Positions 12,034-22,830 of a DNA stretch of 64,000 nt are shown one piece after another (position 1 is the stretch's first letter; each line of letters begins with the position of its first letter). Source of the stretch: Eucalyptus grandis (lineage: Eukaryota; Streptophyta; Magnoliopsida; Myrtales; Myrtaceae). The notes beneath the pieces were generated by a model. The model did no database searches, was not told where the DNA came from, and saw nothing but the letters and a program-made list of their open reading frames with translations. Location of the stretch: positions 60,891,864 through 60,955,863 of the forward strand of contig NC_052614.1 of the NCBI RefSeq assembly GCF_016545825.1, written 5' to 3'. A program made the position numbers and the translations under genes.

Positions 12034-12968
12034 ATCATCTTCACCCAACTTTTGTATTTACCTGAAATACCGTTTAGCCCTGTCCCTAACTCTTCTATAT
12101 TTGTCAAAGAACAAAAACAAAAAGCAGAAGTTGTTGCGTATTTTTATCAGATTAAAAGTTATTTTAGAATCTAGTCAATTTAACTCTGCTCCCTACGTCA
12201 TTTATGTGTAACAAGTAAACAAGAACGTCACTTACCATTATGTGGCCTCGTGTGGAAGTTGACTTTGTTAGAGATGATAGAATGGAGAAAGAAAAAGATT
12301 TTGCGTTTGTTCTGAGCATAAATGACAATACAATGCACGATTAATATGATTTGTTTATTACTAATTGCTATGCATATTTGAATTATATTTTCTAAAATAA
12401 ATCAAAGACTACTGTGATTTACGCTAGCCACACAAATATCATTAGCCTGGTTACTTTCAGAGTTGTTCTACCAGGTTAAGTCTTATAATTATATTCTGTT
12501 ACTTATGATTAACATTATTAAGCCTCGTTTGAACTTCAAGGAAGACTTTCTTCAGTTACCCTCTACTCACTTCCTACTTTCTTCACATCCAATTATTTTT
12601 TTCATCTAGACATGACACAAACCTTTTCTTGGAGAATGCCAAAAATGATTTCATACCTTTTTTTTGCACTTTGCACCAGCAATTACTAAAACTCACATGG
12701 CAATTGAGGACTGAATCCAAAGGAGAAAAAGAAGAAGATCAAAATAGCTTTCCTAAAAGATAAGAAAAAAGAAAGAGAATGAGATCGTTTTCCCAATCAC
12801 CCGCCACCCCAAGCTCTAAATGTGGGAAATTATGACAATTAGTAAACCTTTGTTAGATGCAATTTGGTGTAAAACTTGGGACCCAGAGCTCGAGAACTTT
12901 TTATTAATCCAATTGTCGTCCCTTTGTTTTTCATTTTTATTTTATTTTTTGTTTTGGACATTTTGTAG
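12034..12968 (+). other. Intron sequence, leader intron fused to a downstream intron
   Basis: 12034-12490 aligns with 51960-52379, the intron that follows the ankyrin exons in the other gene of this window (shared CCCAACTTTT, GAAATACC, TTTGTCAAAGAACA, TAACAAGTAAAC and ACCATTATGTG blocks). Immediately left of 12034 the sequence is instead leader-intron sequence shared with 17870 and 25890. The intron ends at the acceptor TTTTGTAG|CT (12967/12969). Confidence 0.65.
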
Positions 12969-13422
12969 CTCCTATTATCAAGAGGATTCACGAGTTGAAG
13001 TTGAGACATGTGGGAGCAGTTCAGTTGGCAAAACAGTGTTGCGTTGCGATCTCTGCTATGAGAACTACCGAGATTGCCATTTTTTTCCAAGAGAGAGACC
13101 TGCTGTATCATGCTACAACCAAGGGAATTAGTGAAGTCGTGAAGTTCTGTATTCGTACTTTCCCGGAGCTTATTTGGATCTCTCATAGTGGTGAGAGGTT
13201 GGCGACACATGCTGTGAAGTTTAGCCAAGAAAGGACTCTTAGATTCTTTTTGAACGTAAAACCAACCAACCAACCAATGAGTTGTCATTAGTTCCAGCGC
13301 CTACACGGAATGAATCAATGGCTATGATACTCGCAGTAGCAAATTCAGTTGCTCATTTGGACATCTTAACTGATGTTGCCGTAGCGGCTTTTCAAATGCA
13401 AAGTGAACTCGAGTGGTTTAAG
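12969..13422 (+). pseudogene. Internal exon of the ankyrin/PGG gene, frameshifted in an AACC repeat
   Basis: Bounded by TTTTGTAG| and AAG|GTAAAT. It encodes the helical ankyrin part between the N-terminal repeats and the membrane domain: PIIKRIHELKLRHVGAVQLA at the start, LLYHATTKGISEVVKFCI, then FPELIWIS. The first frame stops at 13289-13291. The family sequence resumes one frame back as LVPAPTRNE and ends QMQSELEWFK. The switch falls inside four tandem AACC units (about 13257-13275); the direction and size fit loss of one 4-bp unit. The phase at the exon start (two bases completing a codon) fits exon 5 of the gene at 48382-50038 exactly, and the end is phase 0 like the start of the exon at 15472. 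No ankyrin exons precede it in this copy. Confidence 0.8.
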
Positions 13423-15471
13423 GTAAATATCTTTCTTTTCATGAATTTAATATGATAAATATTATATCTTCTTGACAGGTCTCTTAAAATATGATAGCTA
13501 GAACTTTATTTAGATAGTCTTGAGAATATACAAAGAACGTTTTTATTATAGCAATCGGGCGATATTTGGCCAAGGTTTTATGCACCACAAGGTCTACCTT
13601 CCTAGGTGATTTTACAAGCGGACTGCTTAAAATCAGTCTAGTGCATTCATAACTTTACTCCTAAAATGCTTCCAATATGAATTGAATCCAAGACCACAAC
13701 GAGAAGAAGAAACTCTTTTGCCGTTGAAGCCAAGACTTGGTACATAGAACTTTAAATTCCACAATGAGGTGAGTTGAGAAACAACGATAGATCCTTAAAA
13801 CAATTTACAGAAAAAAAAAAAGGGAGACCGATTAGAGAAATTGGGGCATTGAAAGATGATTGAGACTAATCATAATTAAATTGCATTTTAATTTTACTAA
13901 TATAACTACAATCCACCACTTAATCTAATCCAAGTGACTCTTTCTTAAAATTTGACCAACTCTTATATAGGTGTCTGCCATGATGCAATTTGGGGATTTT
14001 CACAATAGCTTTGCTTGTTCTGTTGTATCATATTTTGTATTGAAGATTATAGTTCATATATAATTAAATGTATGTAGATGGATAATTATTTGATCAAAGT
14101 AATTTGAATTGAATCTCCTCTTTTTCCATAAAAATTTTAGCTAAGTTCATTTATGGCCACTATTTTCATTTGAATAGCTATTAATCCAAGAACACTCTTC
14201 ATCAGTTCGTTTATCTATTAACTAAAATTTACTCATGCAAACCATTGTCTACAAAAAAATGATATCATGAAGCTTTTATAATATATTTACCCTTTTAAAC
14301 TCTCTATTCCTTCTTGTCACTAAATAAGAGCTTTGGAAAATTATGTAAGTCCTAAAGCTTTGAATTCATGCTTAATACGTCCTAAGCTTGACACTATACT
14401 TCACGTTATTAGCCCTCCCTTTAGCTCTGTCGATTTTTTATGGACAAAACGTCTATGTGGCGTCTTTATTAATTTATTATATGTTTGAACAAGGGGCACT
14501 GCTGTGGCACAATATAGGCGCTAAATCTCGAAAACTAAAAATAAAAAGTCTAAAGTTTTTTTTTTTTTTTAAAGTCAGAATACAGAGAGAGAGAGATTAT
14601 CGAAGAGGAACAAGAAGGGGCCACGCCCTTTTGTCACCGGCAAGGTTTGGGGACCCTCGTCAGGTCGCTTCGAATGCGACTACTCTTGCTGGCCGCTCTC
14701 GCTCAAATGACTCTAGAAACAATATACAACGGTTAGGACCTAATAAGGCACATAGAAGTACTAGAAGACTCGTTCTCGGATTTCTTGACTAGCTCTCAAC
14801 TTTTTTTCCGTATATTCCTCGAGAAGACCCCAAATTGGATGAGACTTCTAAAAGTATATATAGTGATTTCCATACATATATTATTGGGAAAATGACACAA
14901 ATGATTCCTAAATTTTGGTCAAATATTCAATGTGATCCCTAAACTTTTAATTTGTTTAATGTGGCTCCTAAATTTTATCCCAACGTACAGTGTAATCCTT
15001 GAATTGTCCAATGTGGTCCCGGAACTTTCGGCTTATTTAATGTTTTCCCCGTACTGACCAAGAATAAAATAAAATGTTGTCCCTGAACTTAAATTAATAT
15101 AATGATAATAATGAACCTTTTCATATAATCTAGGGATTAGATTGAACATTTATCAAAAGTTTGGAGACCACATTGAATAATTAAGGAACTGCATTGCACA
15201 TGAGATAGAGTTGATGAGCCACATTGCATATTTGTCTAAAGTTCAGAGACTATCCGTGTAATTTTTCCTATATTATTTGATGATATTTCAAAGCTTAGAA
15301 GAAGGTGACACTTGGAATTTTTCCAGCAAAGATGGACTTAACCCGTAACCAATTCTGCAAAGTGTAGAATAAATCTTAATATCCTTGAGATGTTCCTTTG
15401 TAAGCTCTTTCTTGAAATTTTCAATAATTAATCCACTTATTGTAACTCATGTTTGTGATTTGTATGCAAAG
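13423..15471 (+). other. Intron between the ankyrin-linker exon and the PGG exon
   Basis: About 2.05 kb with GT donor at 13423 and AG acceptor at 15470-15471. It is mostly AT-rich. It holds a GA-rich and GC-richer patch (14578-14790) with no recognisable protein, and a small inverted-repeat transposon at 14886-15268. Confidence 0.65.
14886..15268. mobile_element. Small non-autonomous inverted-repeat transposon, 9-bp target duplication
   Basis: The ends are inverted: the left starts GGGAAAATGACACAAATG and the right, reversed, starts GGAAAAATTACACGGATAG. Matching continues inward with repeats of the type 'TCCCTAAACTTTTGG...AATGTGGTCCC'. The element is flanked by an exact 9-bp duplication, TATATTATT, at 14877-14885 and 15269-15277. 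A 9-bp target duplication is the hallmark of Mutator-like elements. At 383 bp it has no coding capacity. It lies inside an intron. Confidence 0.7.
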
Positions 15472-16095
15472 GCTGTGGAATCGTGGATTATCCCTGATGT
15501 AAGAACCTTCATAAGTGACAGCAAAAAATATTGGAAAATATTTGTGAGTGAGCACGAAGAGTTGCGTAAGAATGGAGAGAAGTGGATGAAAGACACAGCA
15601 AATTCATGTATGCTCGTCTCGACTTTAATTGGCACTGTATTGTTTGCTGCTGCTTTCACTATGCCTGGAGACAATAACGGCATTACTGGAGTGCCCTTGT
15701 TGTTAGGACAGGACTCTCTCCTTCTTTTTGCAATTTCGGATGGTTTAGGTTTATTCTCATCCGTAACAGCCATCTTGTTATTCCTAGCCATCTTAACTTC
15801 GCGATATGAGATGCAAGATTTTCTTGAATCGTTGCCTAAGAGGATCATTTTTGGCCTTTGTTTTCTCTTCCTCTCCTTGGCTTTCATGCTGGTGGCCTTT
15901 GCTGCAACTCTCACAATTGTGCTTAATAAGAGGCTGGAGTGGGTTGTCATTCCAATTACTTTGCTGGCCTCTCTCCCCGTGGCTTTATTCGTAGTACTAC
16001 AACTTCCCCTGCTATTCCTAATGTTTAAATCCACTTATGGACGCAGCATCTTTCGTGCCGAGAGCATTTGGATGGAGTCAAATATACTGAAATGA
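15472..16095 (+). CDS. Terminal exon of an ankyrin/PGG-domain membrane protein
   Basis: The exon starts after GCAAAG at a phase-0 acceptor and runs uninterrupted for 207 codons. It encodes AVESWIIPDVR, a charged stretch EHEELRKNGEKWMKDTANS, then four hydrophobic helices at about residues 44-64, 82-108, 122-146 and 153-178. This is the PGG domain (Pfam PF13962) that ends ITN1/ACD6-type proteins and anchors them in the membrane. The signature tripeptide here is PGD (TMPGDNNG) instead of PGG. Near the C-terminus a one-base gain and a one-base loss, relative to the copy at 7200, nearly cancel, changing about ten residues. It is the best-preserved coding stretch of this gene, but the exon before it is frameshifted and the ankyrin exons are missing, so a functional protein is doubtful. 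Confidence 0.8.
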   Translation, partial: AVESWIIPDVRTFISDSKKYWKIFVSEHEELRKNGEKWMKDTANSCMLVSTLIGTVLFAAAFTMPGDNNGITGVPLLLGQDSLLLFAISDGLGLFSSVTAILLFLAILTSRYEMQDFLESLPKRIIFGLCFLFLSLAFMLVAFAATLTIVLNKRLEWVVIPITLLASLPVALFVVLQLPLLFLMFKSTYGRSIFRAESIWMESNILK

Positions 16096-17599
16096 TCAGT
16101 GGTTAGTGAATTTGATTTGTGGGTGTATGTCTTCATTATAGTTTCTTGTTTGTAGCAGGGCAGTGCACTACTGAATGTATTTCCTCTAAGTATTTGAACA
16201 ATTACTATGCATTATGTTTCTCTACCTTGTTACCAAAGATCTATTTATAGAATGATTTGATCAATTCAAAATTGCTGCTTATAGATACTTCAAAATTGAA
16301 TCTGCACATGCATAAACAATTTTTGTTTAGCATCCAGTACCAAAATATGCTCAATTATGGAATATAACCTTTTGAAAATTATTTTTTTTAGCCTTATGTT
16401 TTATAATTTAGATGCAGGAATTTTTTCCATGAGCTTAAACATTCAGCCTCCAGGTATTTCAAAATATAATCTTTGTAAACAATTATCTCAAACATACGTG
16501 CAATCATACAATACAACTTTCATCATGGAATTAGAGATGAACAATTATTATAGAAAAAAATTTACATATACAAAATTTCATTGATAAGAATTATACCAAA
16601 TGTAGACTTCATTCTTTTGAACTATAACGTAATTGGAATCATACCAATTATAAGACTTTGTTTATATTAATTGTGAAATAGATGGAATTAAACCTACCAT
16701 AAATCTCTGATCATTCATTAGTTACATTTAGATCTTTCATAATAGAATCTAGGTATACACAAGCAATTACTTTTAAACATTTTTTTAAAAAAATACATGC
16801 AATCATGTAATACAATCTTCAACTTGAAAAAGCTTTTTGAGCATTTGATTTTTCTTTATAGATGCTCTTCAGATGAGCGGTTTGATAATCAAAATAATCT
16901 ATATAAAGGATGCCGATGATAGACATTATACCATATTAACGACTTTATTCTTAGGAACTGTAAAATTGGAAATATACCAGATACATGACTTTGTCCACAT
17001 AAATTGTGAGGCACATGGAATTATAGCCTATCATATATCTTTGATCATTCATCTAATTATAGATAGATAAATAACTAAGTAGTTTAAACACTTATTTTTT
17101 GTAAATCGGTAGAAAATTATTATCAAACTATGCATAAGAATTAGATCTGCAGAATTAGATATCTGCTACGATTAGATATGAGCTAGCATTAGAGGTTTGC
17201 TAAGCTGGCTATCAAAAACAAATCACTACTTAGAACTGGCACATGAGGGTACCACGTGAATCAACCTCACGTGATCTATATACACACATTAAACTCACAT
17301 TGAAATCTCACCCTAAAACTTCCAGTGTATCTAGGTTTATTGTAAACTTTCCAATAAGACATCATTCACCCGACATCCTTGTGCGTCTCCGACGAACATA
17401 GCCATCTTTTCAAGGATAACACAAGGTTAACTTGAAACCAAAGGATCTAAACTGAACAAAACTTATACCTGACTACTATGAATCCTGGGCTTTCCAAAGG
17501 CATGAGAATTGCAGAAATCTAAGAATGCATTAAAATGGTACTTGCATTGAAATTTTATGAACTTCTAGTCAAACAGCCACTCAAACCGCAGCCCCTTGA
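16096..17599. other. 3' flank and intergenic part of copy B
   Basis: No gene is recognised. 16096-16860 is the counterpart of 7853-8620, and 17090-17380 of 9540-9860. It lacks the 540-bp GC-rich insertion found in copy A. It is AT-rich with short homopolymers. Confidence 0.5.
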
Positions 17600-17696
17600 C
17601 ACGTTTGATGCACATCGAGTCTTCCGTGCTACAACTCCTGAGCTTCACTCCTCTGATTTTGTCACCAATTGCGGTCAGCTATTACTCTTCATCAAG
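17600..17696 (+). other. Leader exon remnant (copy B)
   Basis: CAGCTATTACTCTTCATCAAG|GTAATTTGC ends the exon at 17696, identical in position to the leader exons ending at 11856 and 25699. The upstream half of the exon and its promoter region, present in copies A and C, are missing here, so this is probably only the 3' end of the exon. No coding exon follows. Confidence 0.45.
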
Positions 17697-20600
17697 GTAA
17701 TTTGCATGCTCCGTTTCTGCTGAAGGTAGGGACCGAGTGCTCGATTCCACCAACGTGAAATCCGGTCGCGTTCTAGCCTTTGTGATAAGTTTGGATGCGA
17801 CCTCTCTCTTTTTTCATCATCTAGATCCGTTGGTCCAAGTGTCTACCCCCTGTTTGATAAAATTCCTGAACTAGATTGGTGTGTGTTTCTATTTAGATTC
17901 TGACTGAGAGCTTTCCATGTATTTAGTGTGTAAATGAGATGAATCTGATAACTGAGAATTCCAGAACTTAGACCGAGGGTATCTTGAACGAAAATGGATT
18001 GACCCATGCATGTTCATTTCTTATGCTTCTCTATATGCCGATCCATGTTTGTTGTGTCGAATGGCGAACACATTATGAGAATGTTGCTGGTTAGTTCAAT
18101 GTACCTGTTGAAATTGCAAGCGAATTGAGCGAATGCTAATATCTTGAATACTGAGTGCATGCTGTAAGAGCATTGAGCTGCTACTCTAGTCATCGTATAC
18201 ACATTCATTTTGGGTGGGCAGTGTTACTGATTGGTTCATCTTCGTATGCGTAGAGTTGCTGATGTGCTCACTGTCTTGTGTTCCTACGGATGTGTTGTGT
18301 TACGGATAATGTCTATTCTGTGCGTGCTTGCTGTTCGTATGTCCTGGTATGTGTATTTGTCTCATTGATGTGCTGTTCGTTGATGCCAAGAACTTGCTGT
18401 CCAGATTTCCTCATTCATTTTTTTCTGTTCTATTATTGGAGCCTAGTGTCGTGACCGAAGAATTCAGAGTTGTAATGGCCCAGCATAAGGAGACCATTGT
18501 TGAGATGCTTTTTAAATTCTATTTATTTCATGAAAAATCAATGATGTGAAAATCATTTTCTTAAAAATTTTGGTGTCTCTCTCAAGAGATTTATATAATT
18601 TTTAAACTATTCATAGGAGAAGGAATACAAAATAGATGCTACATTACATAGGTGAAATTTTAATTTAAGAAAATGATGTCATTTCTGAAAAGTTTTCACC
18701 AAATGAATGTCTTGCCTACCAAAATTTTTTTATTCAAACAATCGAAAAAGAAAAATTACAATATGATTTATTCATAGCCACTCATCTTACCAATAAAGAA
18801 ATGAAGTACATTGCAGAGATATGTATGTGCTGTATAGTAAACATCTTTTGTTGACAAATACTATGTAAATAAATAATTATGTCGGTTTTTTTTTTTTTTT
18901 TCAATTTTCGGTGATAATAGCGACCAAAGAAAGTTGGCAAGAGTCACAAGACCACTGGTTAACGTTTACGCGGGGAGTCAGTATAGTAGCCACACGACTC
19001 GTGCTTAAATAGGAAAGTATTAATAAGTATAGTAATAGAATTTAATTTCTTTAATGCTAAAAACATGTTTGAAACTTTTTTTGTTATAAACTTTCCTATA
19101 GATTTTTGAGGAACTCAATAATGAAGAAAGTAGAAACAATCTTACCAAAAAAAAAATAGAAACAAACTTATAACATCGATTACAAGCATAAAAGCGTATT
19201 ACTTCCTATATTTTCTAGTGCACTGAAAATGGTTCTTTTTGGATGCTAAGCTAGTAGAGCAATTATATATCTAAGTAATTAAAGGTCAAAATTGTTAAAA
19301 ATGAAAACAAATTATTGGTCGAGGAAATAGAATTTACTTACTCATAAACCAAAATTAGACAATATTATACATACATACATGCAAGCGTGCATGCACGCAT
19401 ACATACAAACTCACATAAGCATACACGGACAGCAAAACAGCAAAGAGTCGCATCATGCAAATATCATAAATATCTTCATTGTATAGTCTATTTTCCCAAC
19501 AATCGATCTGTTTTCTCTGAAGGGACTGTATAATAGATTATACACCTAGTCGGTATTATATTAAGCTGTTTTGTAATATAAAAAAAGTTAGTACTTGTAA
19601 TTAGGCTATAGAATGCCCAAATATTCAAAAGTATTTTCTTTATTACAAAATATAAATAACACGAGGATGTAAATGAGACCATAAACTCCAATTTACGTGG
19701 GAAACACAAGTTATTAGAATATTTAAATAACAATCACACAATAGTCTAGCAACATAAGTTTTCAGAATAATTTACCATGCTTCCGCAAAATTTAATGCGG
19801 TATCAAAATAGGAAGCCCTAAATTAAAATTCTTCCCAATTCCTTATTTGCCTTCCCTATTTTTTTATTTCTACTCTTTAGTCTTAGGCCAAACTCTAATT
19901 TACGAGTGAGGAGGAATATTAGAATATTGAAGGGAGCATTCATTTATCAATTTAAGTTTTAATATTAAAATTGTCGGTAGTAGTTCCACAAAATTTTACA
20001 AGGGTATAAAAGAATTTGTTGCAAATATTGACGTATAACAACATACTCATACATGTAGATAAATAAATCACCTCATTAAAAAATAAGACTAAGCTCGAAA
20101 TACTGATTAAGTACCATATAATTGGGAGAATTTTCCTGCCTTGCATATGGGGCGGGGTGGGTATAGATATGATTGGCCCCTCCCCATGAACCCGTCTAGA
20201 ACTGCGATCCTGTGTCTAAATGGTGGAGATTTCTAGTAGTAACTTTGTTCCATTACATAAGTTGTATTACTTTAGTGATAAAAGTTTCTTATTTTCAACA
20301 TAGATTTTAATATAACATGAATACTTCCAATACTTCATTCCCTTTTCTCATCAATTTATCACGGCAAATTTTCAAGCTAAATTATATTCTAAAGGATCTA
20401 AGAATCCCAAATTCGTTTTTTCGCATAAATGATTTTTTCAACTTGCAAAATTTTTTGAGAGGCTTGTTGAAGAAATAATTTTTAATCTTGAAGTTATTAT
20501 CAAGTGGGGCAAGTGCAACAGGGAAATCCGTATCTTCCTCAGGGTTGCGGATGGAGTTCATAGATGTCCCTGTGCGGGACATGGGCAGATGGTAGGGCAT

Positions 20601-20700
20601 CTCTAATAATAGTGGAGCCAGGATGCAATTCCCTGCATCCGCTTGGCAATCGTGCACCTGCCCAATCCCATTGCCACCCGTAATTCACAGGCAGTAATAT
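17697..20700. other. Leader-intron sequence and AT-rich spacer, copy B
   Basis: The first 1.1 kb matches the leader intron of copy C (25700-26960). 19490-20700 matches 27105-27840 plus 29922-30420, which lets the LINE insertion in copy C be dated as later than the duplication. No gene is recognised; the small open frames here carry no known domain. Confidence 0.45.
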
Positions 20701-22830
20701 TTTCTGTTCCAGCTAATAAATTATAAATACAAATACAGTAATTATAGTAGACACTGACAGATAAAAGAAATTTTTTCCACATACGGCTTTATACACTATT
20801 GATTTTGATTGTTATTGAAGATAATAAGTGGTTAAAATTCTTAAATCAATGGTGGATGAGGCCGTTTGTGAAAAAGAAAATTTATACTCACGCTGTATGC
20901 GCTGATATTCCATATTCATGATATAACTACTTATCAAGAGAAGAGTGAAAAGACCAAATAGCACCTCATTCGCAAGTATTATTAGCGTGAGCAACCTAGG
21001 CGCTGAACTGGGAAAAGAGTGAACCTAAGGTGATCAAAATTATATAAATATATAAATGCTCTCTGGCAAGATCCTTCAGATAGAAAAAGAGCAGGCGAAC
21101 GTGTATGATCTTATGAGTCGTCCGTATCAAATGCATTCGAGTGGAAAATCGGTGGAAGTGCTGAAATTTGCATAGCGGTCTCTCCCAGAGGTTGAGCCTA
21201 GCTCCGCTGAGAAAGTGACAATGCTCTCAATAGGGATCCAGCGCTCAATAGGGATCCCTTAGCGCTGGATCCCAATCTCTCCTTTAGCTAAGTGAGGATA
21301 TCGGCGCAGCAAATAGACACAAGACATCTGACCGAATCTACCAACGAAGCCGATGAGGGAAAGAAGTACGGAAGAGTAGACATGAAGCAAGTATTCAGCG
21401 CCAGGAGCCACACGACCTCCTTGGAGATAGTGTCGCGACCCTCTCAAGAGAGACGGGGGAAGTGAACGGATCATCCCCTCCGTCATTTCTTCTCTATTGG
21501 ATATGCTTTCAGCCAAGGTCTCTTGATAGTGCGTTGCGTTCTCTACTGCTGAATCAAATCGTCCGCAAGTGCTCTCGGTCCATGATTCAATCCCATGTCA
21601 GGAACTTATACCCACTATTTTATCGAGTAAAACTCACTGGTTTTGTCGATGCAACTTTACGTGCAGCTGAAAAAGATTATGATAAAATCTACCAGCAATT
21701 CATGGAGTGATAGTAAGGTGAAATCACACAGAGTCTATAGGTTTCGATAGGACCTGAAGAAGGAAGGGTCCGCGAACTTATTGTTCTGGGATTTCGACAT
21801 GCACGGAAACTGAGCCTGTGACTTCGCTGGTAGCGGCAGTGAAATGTCGGTCGTTACATCATCTGTGATTTCTGGCGTTCTCTTTAACTTCGGCTAACCA
21901 GAAATCCGGACATGTGATAGACTTTGAAACTCAATTGGAATAGAAACGCCCTGATGGTATTGAAACGAGTTAATGTCGACCGCCCGCCATGGAGGCGAGT
22001 GCGCGATCTTAGAGGCTCCAAAATAACAAGACGCGATTTGGCTTGACTGGACAGCGCAACTTTCTTGGCCTGGTAATCCACAGTGGCAACGAACAAACAG
22101 CGAATTTATCGACGGCCGATGAATGTTCACGGTAGAATACCTCGATTGGCACTCCTACTGCCACGACCACCCATCTCAGGCTCAGACGAAACGGAGATTC
22201 TTGCGGGGTTTCGTAAACGGCAAGCGATGACGAATTTTCATGGCTGCCACTCTCCCTGTTTTCTTTGTGTTATCTTTCACTCGTATCTACTGTTTCTCTC
22301 CAGATTTGGTTTGGCTTTTGCTTTCCATCCCAGCGAATGTTTAGTTTAGAGCAATAGGCGATGCTGGCAAGTTGGGCGTTTTATACTTGCAACAACAGGA
22401 CGAACCACAGCAGCGACGCAGAAACAGAGTGGAACAGAGCAGAGCAATACCGCGCTGTCGTGAAGTGAGTAACTAGCCGAAGACTCAAATCAAGGAAAAA
22501 CGCCAAACAGGGAGCTGCCAGTCCGTCTCTGCAAGGGAAGTTGTAGGTGAAACCAGCGCTTCCATGGCAGTCACTGAGGCGTGGGATGAGCTTCTGGAAC
22601 TTTAAGAATGGATGAATAAAGGTTTGAACGAGAAGAGCAAGCTCTTGAACGGCGAAAAGAGAGGATCCGAAAATAGAGCCTCTTGGCCAAAACACCAGCG
22701 ATCGCCTCCCCAAATCGCCTTCATCCGACAAATGAGGTCTGAACAAAATCGAGCTTCAGCAACGCATCGAGCTTCCTGGAGAGACAGAATCAATCAGTAT
22801 AAACCCTAAAGCCCAGATCGATTCCTGTGG
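20701..22830. other. Duplicated stretch with two weakly conserved short frames
   Basis: Its counterpart is 30420-33400. Two short plus-strand frames are partly kept in both copies. One is at 21462-21710, with LFYRVKLTGFVDATLRAAEKDY; the matching text at 31190-31290 reads a similar peptide with a TAG inside. The other is at about 22560-22809, with EWMNKGLNEKSKLLNGEK and a TAA at 22601-22603; its counterpart at 33280-33399 reads through that position. I do not recognise either. They could be fragments of an old gene. They are listed as possible coding remnants, not as genes. Confidence 0.3.
21233..21273. repeat. Perfect 13-bp inverted repeat (hairpin)
   Basis: GGGATCCAGCGCT at 21233-21245 and its exact reverse complement at 21261-21273 flank a 15-base loop that itself contains GGGATCCC. 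It lies at the left end of a 217-bp segment absent from the sister copy. Confidence 0.6.

Larger units (their letters stand above)
15340..22700 (+). repeat. Segmental duplication, copy B
   Basis: 15340-17890 matches copy A. 17600-22700 matches copy C (25600-33400 minus its insertions). Shared landmarks with copy C include the leader exon donor, GTGATCTGATTTATTCATAG-type text near 18770/26920, CGATCTGTTTTCTCTGAAGG near 19503/27110, TTCTTATTTTCAACATAG near 20286/29984, and AACGAGAAGAGCAAGCTC near 22627/33363. Copy B has a leader exon but no ankyrin, linker or PGG exon after it. Confidence 0.75.

Noticed and set aside
11632..12065. Overlapping frames in and after the leader exon, considered as the gene's coding start
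   Set aside because: The frames are not kept in copies B and C and would read through a consensus donor; an untranslated leader explains the data better.
14388..14792. 134-codon frame inside the intron of gene 1
   Set aside because: It crosses a poly-T and a GA run, has no recognisable domain and lies in intron sequence.
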